Shown here: positions 51,104 through 59,129 of the stretch, one piece after another
Position numbering within the stretch: position 1 is the stretch's first letter
How the letters are laid out: every line of letters begins with the position of its first letter
Assembly (NCBI RefSeq): GCF_022844465.1
Contig: NZ_JALHLP010000007.1
Span: forward strand, 108,041 to 172,040
DNA from: Bradyrhizobium sp.
Lineage (GTDB): Bacteria; Pseudomonadota; Alphaproteobacteria; Rhizobiales; Xanthobacteraceae
Length of the DNA: 64,000 nt
Direction of reading: 5' to 3'
Position numbers and translations under genes: made by a program
Notes under the pieces: generated by a model
The model's database searches: none
What the model was told of the DNA's origin: nothing
Seen by the model: the letters and a program-made list of their open reading frames with translations, nothing else

Positions 51104-52062
51104 TTCTTGATCAGGCCGAGATCGGTCATCACCACCTTGTTCTCGCCGTCGATTTTGGCGAGAAACTTGGCGTAGTCAGTGGCGTTGAGATAGGCCACGC
51201 GGGTCCCCTGCAGCTTCATCGCCTGGGCGAAGCTCGGCTCCTTGACCGCCTTGGCGCAGCCCTCCTCGAGCTTCGCGCGCACCGGCGCCGGCGTGCCCTT
51301 GGGGACCATGACGCCGCGCGCCACCTCGTAGACGATGTTCATGCCGAGCTCTTTCAGAGTCGGCACGTCAGGCGATTCCGGATCGCGCTTTTCGCTGGCG
51401 ATCGCGATGTAGCGCAACAGGCCGGCCTCGACCTTGCCCTTCTGCGTCAGGTTGGAATCGGTGAGGTTGATATGGCCGCCGAGCAGCGCGTTCATGCGCG
51501 GGGCAAGGCCGTCATAGGACACGAACTTGAATTTCAGGTTCGCCGCCTTCTCGATCATCGCCGGAAAGATATGGCTGGTCGATCCGAGCGTGGCGCCGAC
51601 CGTGATTTCGCCCGGCCGCTTTTTGGCGTCCTCGGCCAGTTCCGCCCAGTTCTTCCACGGCGTCTTGGAGCTTGCCGTCAGTACCGAAGGCGTCGCCGCC
51701 ACCAGGCAGATCGGCTCGAAGTCGCTGTATTTGACGTCGCTGATCCCGGCATAGAACGTCAGGTGGATGTAATCATGCACCGCGTAGAGCGTGTAGCCGT
51801 CGGCTGCGGCGGCCTTGGCCTCGCGCGCGCCCGTGGTGCCGGAGGCGCCGCCGACATTGGCGATGACGACGGGCTGGCCGATATGTTTCTGCAGTTCGAC
51901 CGCGAACGGCCGGAAGATGTTGTCGGTATCGCCGCCCGCGGCCCATGGCACGATCATCTTGACCGGACGGTCGGGATACTGCGCCATCGCCGGCGCGGAT
52001 AGCGCGCCAAGCACCGAGATCAGCGCGGCCGCGCCGGCCATCTTCACGGACATTCTTGCCAT
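51100..52062 (-). CDS. Tripartite tricarboxylate transporter, substrate-binding protein (TctC/Bug family)
   Basis: A 320-residue protein with a signal peptide (KMAGAAALISVLGALSAPAMAQ) and the mature opening YPDRPVKMIVPWAAGGDTDNIFRPFAVELQKHIGQPVVIANVGGASGTTGAREAKAAAADGYT, the diagnostic Bug-family start. It delivers the acid to TctA. It heads TctC-TctB-TctA, reading leftward, with the NadX-like gene downstream. No regulator of this operon is obvious. Confidence 0.95.
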   Translation of the reverse strand: MARMSVKMAGAAALISVLGALSAPAMAQYPDRPVKMIVPWAAGGDTDNIFRPFAVELQKHIGQPVVIANVGGASGTTGAREAKAAAADGYTLYAVHDYIHLTFYAGISDVKYSDFEPICLVAATPSVLTASSKTPWKNWAELAEDAKKRPGEITVGATLGSTSHIFPAMIEKAANLKFKFVSYDGLAPRMNALLGGHINLTDSNLTQKGKVEAGLLRYIAIASEKRDPESPDVPTLKELGMNIVYEVARGVMVPKGTPAPVRAKLEEGCAKAVKEPSFAQAMKLQGTRVAYLNATDYAKFLAKIDGENKVVMTDLGLIKK

Positions 52063-52249
52063 TTTCCCGCGCTCCCCTGGTCGTGTGGCGGCCCTTCGAG
52101 GGCTCTCGACGGGAACAATATCAGTCCGCCCACGGCGGGGAAAGCCCCGCGGCAGGCGCTCCCGGCTGTCCGGGAGTTGATCGTCGCGGCACGGAACGAT
52201 TCACCGCAGCGCTTCGTTTTCCGGTCTCCAACCCAAACGGAGAAAGTTC

Positions 52250-52609
52250 ATGTCCCTGGAAGCGCGAGAAACCAGCAACCTGATCGGAAGTGACAAGGTC
52301 GAGGGAACCGCGGTGTACGGCGCGGACCGCAACAAGATCGGCTCGATCGAACGCGTGATGATCGACAAGGTGAGCGGCAAGGTGTCCTATGCCGTGCTCT
52401 CCTTCGGCGGTTTTCTCGGCATCGGCGACGACCATTATCCGCTGCCCTGGCAGTCGCTGAAATACGACACCTCGCTCGGCGGCTACGTCACCGGCGTCAC
52501 CGAAGCCCAGCTCCAAGGCGCGCCGAAATACGGCAACGACAACGCCTGGAACTGGGGCGACCCCGCGAGGACGCGCGCGGTCAATGACTATTATGGCGCT
52601 GTGGTCTGA
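52250..52609 (+). CDS. PRC-barrel domain protein
   Basis: A 119-residue protein. LIGSDKVEGTAVYGADRNKIGSIERVMIDKVSGKVSYAVLSFGGFLGIGDDHYPLPWQSLKYD is a PRC barrel, the small beta domain also found in RimM and photosynthetic reaction-centre subunit H. The C-terminal tail (NAWNWGDPARTRAVNDYYGAVV) is conserved in Bradyrhizobium homologues. It is probably a soluble protein that binds other proteins or envelope components. Function unknown; SD-like AGAAAG precedes the ATG. Confidence 0.88.
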   Translation: MSLEARETSNLIGSDKVEGTAVYGADRNKIGSIERVMIDKVSGKVSYAVLSFGGFLGIGDDHYPLPWQSLKYDTSLGGYVTGVTEAQLQGAPKYGNDNAWNWGDPARTRAVNDYYGAVV

Positions 52610-52633
52610 TCGCCGTCGTTGATCCCTGTACGT

Positions 52634-52650
52634 TTTCGATTCAATCGAAA
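52634..52650. repeat. Perfect 17-bp palindrome after the PRC-barrel gene
   Basis: TTTCGATTCAATCGAAA pairs over eight bases around one central C. It lies 25 bp after the stop of the PRC-barrel gene and just before the hairpin at 52655. It may be part of the terminator or an unassigned operator. Confidence 0.55.
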
Positions 52651-52654
52651 TGCG

Positions 52655-52681
52655 AGAAGGCCTGCCTCGACGGGCCTTCTT
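52655..52681 (+). terminator. Intrinsic terminator-like hairpin
   Basis: AGAAGGCC (52655-52662), loop, then GGCCTTCT (52673-52680) followed by T and TGCG. A stem of eight pairs after the PRC-barrel gene, with only a short T stretch. It probably ends that transcript. Confidence 0.6.
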
Positions 52682-53034
52682 GCGAAACAGCACCGGCTTG
52701 TAACTCGCCCGTTGGCGAAAGCGGCCTAATTTATTCGTTGGGCCTGGAACCGAAGCAGGGTTCTTGAATTGTTTATCGCCCTGGTTTTCGGGCTGATCGG
52801 AGGCCGTTCCGCCTCGCCTCGCAATCCGGACTTAAGGACATATTGATGACTTGATGACGAAATTGTTCGCGCTTGCCGCGACGGCGGGCACTTCTGCTGG
52901 ATGGATCGGCATCGGCGGAGGACGGTGGATTAAAGTGGTTTTCGAACAATGGGATGGACCGCCGAGCGCACCATTTGCAGCTTATTGCTGATCCTATACC
53001 TCACTTTAGGAAGAACACTTTAGGGAGAACAGAG
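52682..53034. other. Non-coding stretch before the glycine-rich peptide
   Basis: No supportable gene. An open frame starting at 52873 lacks a good start and encodes no recognisable family; the better start downstream is at 53035. A duplicated AGGAAGAACACTTT/AGGGAGAACAG-like sequence lies at about 53008-53034, just before the peptide start. Confidence 0.5.
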
Positions 53035-53166
53035 ATGATGGGCGGTAGCGACGGATGGGGATGGATGGGATCAGGAATGGGCGGATTCGGAGGGATCGGG
53101 GGGCTTGTGGTCGTTCTGATTATCGCCGGTATCGTTGTCTTGGCGTTGCGTCGCCGAAATTCGTGA
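53035..53166 (+). CDS. 43-residue glycine-rich membrane peptide
   Basis: A 43-codon frame from the ATG at 53035 with AGGGAG nine bases upstream. The N-terminal 20 residues are Gly/Met/Trp-rich (MMGGSDGWGWMGSGMGGFGG) and the rest is one membrane helix (IGGLVVVLIIAGIVVLALRRR) ending in positively charged residues that would stay in the cytoplasm. Similar small Gly-rich membrane proteins are annotated as hypothetical in rhizobia. No function is known. Confidence 0.5.
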   Translation: MMGGSDGWGWMGSGMGGFGGIGGLVVVLIIAGIVVLALRRRNS

Positions 53167-53412
53167 CCAAAATCAAGGCGCAACCCAACCCACAAGTTCG
53201 GGCCTAAAGGTTCTGAATGGAGTGGCCTGCAGAAGACAAGCGAAACACCTCATGGCTTGCGAACGAATGAGCCCGTTGCTCGGGACGCTCCAGTGCATGA
53301 GCCTCGAATTGTAGCCGCGATCCAAATCCGCTAAGATGCTTTTGAGCGCGTCGTTGCCGCAATCCAATAACCATCCAAAATTCACCGGTTTCTTTCTCAT
53401 GAGGTTCACAAT

Positions 53413-53688
53413 ATGAAATACGTAGCAACATTCGCAGCCGTCCTCGCTGGCACTATGTTCGCCTTCAGTCCCGCATCTGCAAAGATGATGGCTTGCTCGG
53501 GCCCCGAAATGGCAAAAATGACCACGATGATGGCGGCCATGCCCGACGGTCCGAAAAAATGGGAGATGAACAAGCATTTGGCGATGATTAATACCGCGAT
53601 GGCCAAAGACGGCGTACGCGGGTGCGATTTGACGATGATGAAGATGATGAAGGATAAAAAAATGTCGAGGATGAAGGCAGGAATGTAG
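53413..53688 (+). CDS. Small methionine-rich secreted protein
   Basis: A 91-residue protein: signal peptide (MKYVATFAAVLAGTMFAFSPASA-KMM), then KMMACSGPEMAKMTTMMAAMPDGPKKWEMNKHLAMINTAMAKDGVRGCDLTMMKMMKDKKMSRMKAGM. About 20 methionines and two cysteines (ACSG, RGCD) that could form one disulfide. Met-rich small periplasmic proteins occur in copper handling and in acid or oxidative stress; none can be assigned here. TGAGG precedes the ATG. Confidence 0.65.
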   Translation: MKYVATFAAVLAGTMFAFSPASAKMMACSGPEMAKMTTMMAAMPDGPKKWEMNKHLAMINTAMAKDGVRGCDLTMMKMMKDKKMSRMKAGM

Positions 53689-53936
53689 TCACACGCCTTA
53701 GGCGAAATTCAGCAGCCAAATGTGAGCAGCAACCCGTGCCCGGATGGGGCGAGCTGTCGCGTTGCGCTAAGTGTCGCTCAACCAGGTGCGGGCGCGGCTG
53801 GTGCAACGGCGGCAGGATTGGCGCGAGTAGAGCACGCGCGCGCATTTGCGCAACCCATCAGAACCGCAGAAGCGTTGATGAGCGTGATTGTCCAAATCCC
53901 GGTTAAATGCACGGTCACCGTAACCCGGATATTGTC

Positions 53937-55163
53937 TCACGAGGATTCCCGGCCGGAAGACAGGGTTCTATCCACTTCTTTCGACCACGTCCGGTAGTAG
54001 GCAATGATGGTCATGATCCACAGACCCGTAGCTCCGACGGCGAGTTGGACCGGCACTCCGTTCCAATCAAACCCCAGCACGAAATGGGCGATGAAGGACA
54101 GGAACAGGCCGACGCAAAAGACCGGCAGAGATTGCTGACCGCATCGGATGAGAGGCTTAAATATGGGCCATTTGAGTCCCGGCCAGTCGATCGGAATGAG
54201 CGATACGACAAGAAACGCCAAGCTCGCCAAATGAACCACGCGGTAGGGTGCGAGGTTGGTCTTGTCGTTCGGAATAAAAAGTTTGGCGATGACGTCGGGA
54301 ACGAATGACCGCAACTCGGGAACCTGCTCCGCCAGCGTTGTCGCAAGGGCAAAGAGGAGGAAACCGGTACACAAGACGTAGAGGATGCGGGATTGCAGGA
54401 GTCCTCGACTTGCCGCGGCGCCTCCGAGCGCCAGCCAGGCTCCAAGGACAAAGAGTAGCTGCCAGGCATACGGGTTGAAGTACCATACCCCGGCCGGATA
54501 GGACGCCAGGTTCCAATCATAGTGCCGAGCAGCGAGATACAGACCGATGGATCCGATCATCACGGCATTGCGCCATCGCAACATGAACCACAGGACGATC
54601 GGGAAGGCAGCCATCAACACGATGTAGAGAGGCAGAACGTCGAGATTGAGCGGTTTGAACCTGAGCGCCAAACCTTCAGACAAGGTCTCGACAGGAGCAT
54701 TCATCAACGAGGCAACGTTGAATTGGTCCATCAAGTGCAGGTCGTCGAACTTGTGCGCGAGGTAATGCACCGCGGTGAGATATACGACGAACAGCAGCAG
54801 ATGGGCGACATAGAGCTGCCACACCCGGCGTAACAGCCTGGTCGCTCCGATGACAAAGCCGCGCTCTTTCATTGCTGTGCCGAACACAAGCGTCGCCGTG
54901 TAGCCGGAGATCAGCAAGAACAGATCGGCTCCATCGCTAAAGCCATAATTGCGCGTCGTGAACCAGGCGAGTGCGGTGTTCGGGATGTGCCCTAGAAAGA
55001 TCAGCCAGTTTGCCAGACCGCGAAACAAATCCAGGCGGACATCGCGCTGCGGCTTCGGCAACACAGACCTGACGGTAATTGCTTCCCAAATCCGCTGCCG
55101 TACAAAAAATGCGACCTGCAGAGTCCGGCCGGGCGTACGGTCAATGGGCTCGTCAGCCGACAT
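53937..55163 (-). CDS. OpgC-like membrane acyltransferase-family protein
   Basis: A 408-residue protein with about ten membrane helices and the OpgC pattern RDVRLDLFRGLANWLIFLGHIPNTALAWFTTRNYGFSDGADLFLLISGYTATLVFG at the N-terminus. OpgC modifies osmoregulated periplasmic glucans with succinyl groups in other bacteria. The ATG at 55163 follows AGAAGG. The gene lies alone in a stretch of small or non-coding elements, and its codon bias is less GC-rich than the flagellar genes, hinting at an accessory origin. The glucan substrate is inferred from the family only. Confidence 0.87.
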   Translation of the reverse strand: MSADEPIDRTPGRTLQVAFFVRQRIWEAITVRSVLPKPQRDVRLDLFRGLANWLIFLGHIPNTALAWFTTRNYGFSDGADLFLLISGYTATLVFGTAMKERGFVIGATRLLRRVWQLYVAHLLLFVVYLTAVHYLAHKFDDLHLMDQFNVASLMNAPVETLSEGLALRFKPLNLDVLPLYIVLMAAFPIVLWFMLRWRNAVMIGSIGLYLAARHYDWNLASYPAGVWYFNPYAWQLLFVLGAWLALGGAAASRGLLQSRILYVLCTGFLLFALATTLAEQVPELRSFVPDVIAKLFIPNDKTNLAPYRVVHLASLAFLVVSLIPIDWPGLKWPIFKPLIRCGQQSLPVFCVGLFLSFIAHFVLGFDWNGVPVQLAVGATGLWIMTIIAYYRTWSKEVDRTLSSGRESS

Positions 55164-56146
55164 CGCCTTCTCTCTTACTTGTTATGTCTCTCGGCCCAGA
55201 CGATGCAGTTCAACCGGATACGTATCTTACGTCTCATGGCGATTCTGGCAACAATCGGCCGTTTGTGGATGGCGAGAACGAGGGTGCCTTAACGGCGGAG
55301 TTTCAGCCGGCGCTAACTGCAAGTTGATTTGCCCGACGTGGCAAGGAGTTTGTTGCGCGATCAGTGTGGCATTCTGACACGACGGGCAAATCAGGAAATT
55401 CCTGTCCAACCCTCGCGCGAAAAATATTCCCCTTCCGTCGTCGGGCAAATCAGAACTAAAACTCCCGCCATCCTGTCCCGCAAAGAGGGGCGTCGGCCGT
55501 CGTCACGAGCGTCGGGACAGGTGGCGGTGGACGCGGCAGCGTCGGGCGCGAGCGGTGTTCGCAGGGCGGATGCTTCCGTGAGCGATTACCGGCCGCGCGG
55601 ACGACCGGCGCTTAAACGCTCCCTCCGGAATGTCGAGCCGTCGCACATGGCGGTTCGGCGGGTTCTGGCGGGGGAAGCTGCGGACGGCAAAAGCGTGTGG
55701 TCCTGGCGCCCGTGGCTGGCGTCAAGCCGGCGGAGATCGTGTTGGCCCGACCGGGTTCGCGCGATTGTCAATCCGCAGGCGACGGAGACAAGACGAATTC
55801 GTCTCCAAGAGCGCGCCATAAGCCGTTAAAACTATTGCGCAGGGAAGGCCGGGTGTTCCGGCGCACCTGCGGTCCGCGTGTGCATTTTGTGCACACGACT
55901 GCGGGTATCGTGGGCACCCGGCCTTCCCTGCTCCCTCTTTTTTTCACGGAGAGACAAACCATCCGCACAGCTCGGGCGCACTCGGCGCGGCGAGCGCGCA
56001 AAGCCGCGTCCGGGACAGCGCCTTGCCTTCTCCCTGCCCCATCGCTGACGCCCCATCGCTGACGCCCCCTCCCTGGCAGCCGCCGCCGATGGAACCGAAA
56101 CCGGCGGTTGGCGTTGCCGAGGTCGAACACTTGCAAGGAGCTGAAC
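55164..56146. other. About 1 kb without a supportable gene; structured and repeat-like DNA
   Basis: Many short open frames overlap in several frames, but none has a good start, domain or codon pattern. The stretch contains three copies of a CGTCGGGCAAATCA-type motif (55325-55338 inverted, 55380-55393, 55439-55452), a 16-bp-stem hairpin (55841-55931) and a 14-15 bp tandem repeat near 56037-56068. I recognise the general look of a dispersed non-coding element seen in Bradyrhizobium genomes, but cannot confirm it here. Confidence 0.5.
55841..55931 (+). ncRNA. Candidate structured RNA or terminator: 16-bp stem with inner hairpin
   Basis: CAGGGAAGGCCGGGTG (55841-55856) pairs perfectly with CACCCGGCCTTCCCTG (55916-55931). 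The 59-base loop holds a second hairpin, GTGTGCA/TGCACAC (55879-55885, 55891-55897). A T-rich run (CTCCCTCTTTTTTTC) follows directly, as in an intrinsic terminator. No coding gene surrounds it. It may be a small RNA end or a mobile-element end; neither is proven. Confidence 0.55.
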
Positions 56147-56611
56147 ATGAGCCGCGGATTTCCTTCGATGACCGCCCTATTGGGATTGCTGGCGGTCGCC
56201 GGCTACCAGAACCGCGACAAGCTCGCGGAGATGTTTCGCAATTCGGGCGCGGGCCAGCCCGGGGCGGGCGCGGGTGCGGGTGCGGGCGACCCGATCGGCA
56301 AGGTCGTGGGCAACCTCAGCGGGATGCTGGGCGGCGCCGGCGTCGGCGGGCTGTTGAGCGGGGGCATCGGCGAACTCCTGGAAAAGTTCAAGCAGAACGG
56401 CGCTGGCGACACGGCTGAATCATGGATCAACCAGGGCCCCAACAAGGAGGTCTCGCCGCCGCAGCTCAAGCAGGCGATCGGCCCGGACGTGCTGGCACAG
56501 CTGGAGCAGCAGACCGGGCTGTCGCAGGACGAGCTTCTGGCGAGGCTGTCTCGCGAGCTGCCAACGGCGGTCGATCGCTACACGCCCGAGGGCCGCCTGC
56601 CCTCGGCTTAA
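56147..56611 (+). CDS. YidB/DUF937-like protein
   Basis: A 154-residue protein from the ATG at 56147 with AAGGAG seven bases upstream. After an alanine/glycine-rich low-complexity stretch (AGQPGAGAGAGAGDPIGKVVGNLSGMLGGAGVGGLLSGGIGELLEKFKQNG), the conserved part is DTAESWINQGPNKEVSPPQLKQAIGPDVLAQLEQQTGLSQDELLARLSRELPTAVDRYTPEGRLPS, the YidB-type domain. The family is common but its function is not settled. It has no signal peptide. Confidence 0.8.
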   Translation: MSRGFPSMTALLGLLAVAGYQNRDKLAEMFRNSGAGQPGAGAGAGAGDPIGKVVGNLSGMLGGAGVGGLLSGGIGELLEKFKQNGAGDTAESWINQGPNKEVSPPQLKQAIGPDVLAQLEQQTGLSQDELLARLSRELPTAVDRYTPEGRLPSA

Positions 56612-56668
56612 GAGATGTAGCTGGCGTCAGTCGAGTCACTGGAATTCAACAAAGCAAGGAAGGGCGAC

Positions 56669-56929
56669 ATGGGTATCATCTGGACCATCATCATCGGCTT
56701 CGTCGCGGGCATCATTGCCAAGTTCATCATGCCCGGCGACAACGAGCCCTCGGGCTTCATCATGACCACCATTCTGGGAATCGTCGGCGCGTTCGTGGCG
56801 ACCTTCCTGGGCCAGGCGCTGGGCTGGTACCGTGCCGGCGAAGGCGCGGGCCTGATCGGCGCCGTGGTCGGCGCCATCATCGTGCTGTTCATCTACAGCA
56901 TGGTGGCGGGACGGCGCCGGGCGATCTAG
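56669..56929 (+). CDS. GlsB/YeaQ/YmgE-family (transglycosylase-associated) membrane protein
   Basis: An 86-residue protein with three membrane helices: GIIWTIIIGFVAGIIAKFIMPGDNEPSGFIMTTILGIVGAFVATFLGQALGWYRAGEGAGLIGAVVGAIIVLFIYSMVAGRRR, matching the family. Members are stress-induced inner-membrane peptides of unsettled function; the transglycosylase link is historical. Two bases before the convergent hydratase stop. Confidence 0.85.
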   Translation: MGIIWTIIIGFVAGIIAKFIMPGDNEPSGFIMTTILGIVGAFVATFLGQALGWYRAGEGAGLIGAVVGAIIVLFIYSMVAGRRRAI

Positions 56930-56930
56930 C

Positions 56931-57719
56931 TCAGTTGCGAAAATCGGCCGACACCGTGCCGAGCCCGTCGAGCTGCATCGTCACGGAGTCGCCGGGCTCA
57001 AGCCAGATCGTCTTCACCAGGCTTCCGGTGAGCACGATCTGGCCGGCATGCAGGCCCGTGCCCTCCGCGGCCAGATGATTGGCAAGCCACGCCAGCGCGT
57101 GGTGCGGATGTCCCAGCACATCGGCGCCGACGCCGCGGCCGGCCTCCTTGCCGTTGACCATGGCGCGGCCCGCGACCTTGAGCAGGTCGGGCGCATCGGC
57201 GCGCGCGACCGGCTTGCCGATCACACAGCCGGCGGCGAAGAAGTCGTCGGCGATCAGCGTCGGCGCGCCCAGCGTCTCCCATTTGACATACCGGTCATCG
57301 ACGATCTCGATCGCAGGATGATAGGCCTCGATCGCCTCGGCCACCCGCGCCGCGGCGAACGGCGCTTCGCCCGGCGCAAGATCGCGCGCCAGCCGCACCG
57401 CGATCTCGCATTCGACGCCGACTCGGACGTAGTCGCCAAACCGAAAGCTTGCGCCGCTCTCGTGCACGCCGGTTGCGAACACGCCGCCGCCGCAAGGTTG
57501 CGGAATGTCAAGATATTGCTGCATTACCGCGCTGGTGCAGCCGATCTTGTAACCGACCTGGCTACCCATCTGCGGCAGCAGCAGATCGTGCACCGCGCGC
57601 TGGACCTGATAGCCTTCCGCCGTGTCGCCAGGCGCCAGCTCAGGCGGAAGGGCGGCCAGCGGGGTGCGGTTGCGTCGGGCGGTGGCGATGATCCGGGCGG
57701 CCGCGAGAATCCTGTCCAT
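56931..57719 (-). CDS. 2-keto-4-pentenoate hydratase family protein
   Basis: A 262-residue protein with family features: GYQVQRAVHDLLLPQMGSQVGYKIGCTS near the N-terminus, VGVECEIAVRLARDLAPGEAPF containing the metal-binding Glu-Cys-Glu pattern, and AGQIVLTGSLVKTIWLEPGDSVTMQLDGLGTVSADF at the end. Such enzymes hydrate or decarboxylate 2-keto-4-pentenoate and related acids in aromatic catabolism. No other catabolic genes are next to it, so the substrate is open. It is on the opposite strand to the GlsB-like gene, just touching. Confidence 0.9.
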   Translation of the reverse strand: MDRILAAARIIATARRNRTPLAALPPELAPGDTAEGYQVQRAVHDLLLPQMGSQVGYKIGCTSAVMQQYLDIPQPCGGGVFATGVHESGASFRFGDYVRVGVECEIAVRLARDLAPGEAPFAAARVAEAIEAYHPAIEIVDDRYVKWETLGAPTLIADDFFAAGCVIGKPVARADAPDLLKVAGRAMVNGKEAGRGVGADVLGHPHHALAWLANHLAAEGTGLHAGQIVLTGSLVKTIWLEPGDSVTMQLDGLGTVSADFRN

Positions 57720-57786
57720 CGGCGGCGGCTTTCTGTTGGCGGCCGCAGGCCCGGCCGCTGATGGCGCTGACGCGCCAGGAATTGCC

Positions 57787-58152
57787 CTATTCGTCGCGAT
57801 AGACCTTCTCGCGCTTCTCGTGGCGCTCCTGCGCTTCCACCGAGAGCGTCGCGATCGGCCGCGCCTCCAGCCGCTTCAGCGAGATCGGCTCGCCGGTCTC
57901 CTCGCAATAGCCGTAGGTGTTGTCCTCGATGCGCTGCAGTGCGGCGTCGATCTTGGAGATCAGCTTGCGCTGGCGGTCGCGGGCGCGCAATTCGATGGCG
58001 CGGTCGGTTTCGGACGAGGCGCGATCGGCAAGGTCGGGATGGTTGACGTTCTCTTCCTGCAGCGTCTGCAGCGTGATCTTCGACTCCCTGAGGATTTCGT
58101 CCTTCCACGCCAGCAGCTTGGCGCGAAAATAATCGCGCTGGCGGTCGTTCAT
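57787..58152 (-). CDS. dksA: DksA-like transcription factor lacking three of four zinc cysteines
   Basis: A 121-residue protein (MNDRQRDYFRAKLLAWKDEILRESKITLQTLQEENVNHPDLADRASSETDRAIELRARDRQRKLISKIDAALQRIEDNTYGYCEETGEPISLKRLEARPIATLSVEAQERHEKREKVYRDE). The globular C-terminus has YGYCEETGEPI and RPIATLSVEAQ, where the canonical zinc cysteines are replaced except one, as in zinc-independent DksA forms. The coiled coil with the conserved Asp pair (NHPDLADRASSETDRAIELR) is intact. A TTG at 58197 with upstream family residues (EKLKNYRPTEKEPF) is a possible longer start. DksA binds RNA polymerase with ppGpp. Confidence 0.85.
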   Translation of the reverse strand: MNDRQRDYFRAKLLAWKDEILRESKITLQTLQEENVNHPDLADRASSETDRAIELRARDRQRKLISKIDAALQRIEDNTYGYCEETGEPISLKRLEARPIATLSVEAQERHEKREKVYRDE

Positions 58153-58197
58153 GAAAGGCTCTTTTTCGGTGGGTCGGTAATTCTTCAGTTTTTCCAA

Positions 58198-58536
58198 GGC
58201 CAGCCCAACTTCGCGTGCAAGGCGGGACGAAAAATGGTCCGTCCGCGCCGGCCTTATATAGCGGCGGGTTGTGACAGACAATATAGACCGTCGCCGTTGC
58301 GGGGACCGCAGCCAAGGCCTTGCACAGGCAAGATTATCGCGACCGGCCGCCACCTCGGCCGCCGGCGGGAGGCGCGCCTACCGAAGATCGCCCCTGCCCC
58401 TGATTCGCGCGCAGGAACCGCGGCGAAAGTTCAATCGGCCGCCGAGCCGCGCGGTCAGCGGCCTCACTGCCGAACCGGATCGAGGACGGTCGAATGGCCG
58501 TGATATTTCAAAGCCTTATGTGCAGAAACAGCCCAG
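58198..58536. other. DksA/FliX intergenic region, no gene
   Basis: Upstream of dksA lie TATATAGCGGCGGG and ACAATATAGACC near 58254-58288, which look like its promoter region. No coding frame or clear repeat was seen in the rest. Confidence 0.5.
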
Positions 58537-58950
58537 CTAGAACTGCCCGGCCTTGGCGAGTTCGACTTCGACGCGCAATTCGATCTCGGACAGCACCGCA
58601 TCGAGACCGGGATCGCCGGAGGAAGTCTTCAGGTGGGCGGCGGCATCGCGCAGCCGGTGCATCGTGGCGGCATCGAGGTTGCCGGACAGCAGCCCGATCT
58701 TGAGATCGTCGAGCACGTCGAGCGCGCCCTTGCCGCGCGCCACCGAACGCTTGCGGCGCTCGGTCGGGTCTTCGACGCCCTGCATGGCGAGCAGCGCATC
58801 GATATTGCCGGCGGCCTTGGGGGCGGCGACGGAGCGCGGTTCGTCGGGCGCCACCGGCGCTTCCGGCAGCGAGAAGCCGCTCGAACTGGCTCGCCGCGTG
58901 CTGCCTGCGGGCGATCCAAGCGTGGTGCCGTTCGGTCCGTAGATGCGCAT
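58537..58950 (-). CDS. fliX: Flagellar assembly regulator FliX
   Basis: A 137-residue protein from the ATG at 58950 (MRIYGPNGTTLGSPAGS). The conserved part is NIDALLAMQGVEDPTERRKRSVARGKGALDVLDDLKIGLLSGNLDAATMHRLRDAAAHLKTSSGDPGLDAVLSEIELRVEVELAK, matching FliX of Caulobacter, which with FlbD couples basal-body assembly to sigma54 flagellar promoters. It is divergent from flgI, as in Caulobacter. A CtrA-type octamer lies 46-53 bp upstream. The function is inferred from the family. Confidence 0.9.
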   Translation of the reverse strand: MRIYGPNGTTLGSPAGSTRRASSSGFSLPEAPVAPDEPRSVAAPKAAGNIDALLAMQGVEDPTERRKRSVARGKGALDVLDDLKIGLLSGNLDAATMHRLRDAAAHLKTSSGDPGLDAVLSEIELRVEVELAKAGQF

Positions 58951-58995
58951 CGTGCTGATCCCGCAGGGTGGGCGTTGCGGGAGCTTCGCCTCCTT

Positions 58996-59003
58996 ATGGT
59001 TAA
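58996..59003 (-). promoter_or_regulatory. CtrA-type octamer upstream of fliX
   Basis: The minus strand reads TTAACCAT, 46-53 bp before the fliX ATG and in its orientation. In Caulobacter fliX is a CtrA target. Same motif as at the flgB, fliL and flaF upstream regions. Binding is inferred. Confidence 0.55.
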
Positions 59004-59129
59004 CGGCGCGTAAACGACCCGGCAAAATCTGCCGATGGACGGCAATTTCGCCGGGCCCCGCAGGCCGCCGGCGGCGCGGACGTTCGATGAATATCCCGCA
59101 ATATCAGATGGCTACGAGAAAATCGCGAG

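Noticed and set aside
52873..53166. Longer 97-codon version of the glycine-rich peptide
   Set aside because: The extra N-terminal part has no start signal; the ATG at 53035 after AGGGAG is better supported.
55697..56148. Overlapping short frames in both strands at 55.7-56.1 kb
   Set aside because: None has a ribosome-binding site or domain; they fall in a structured non-coding stretch.
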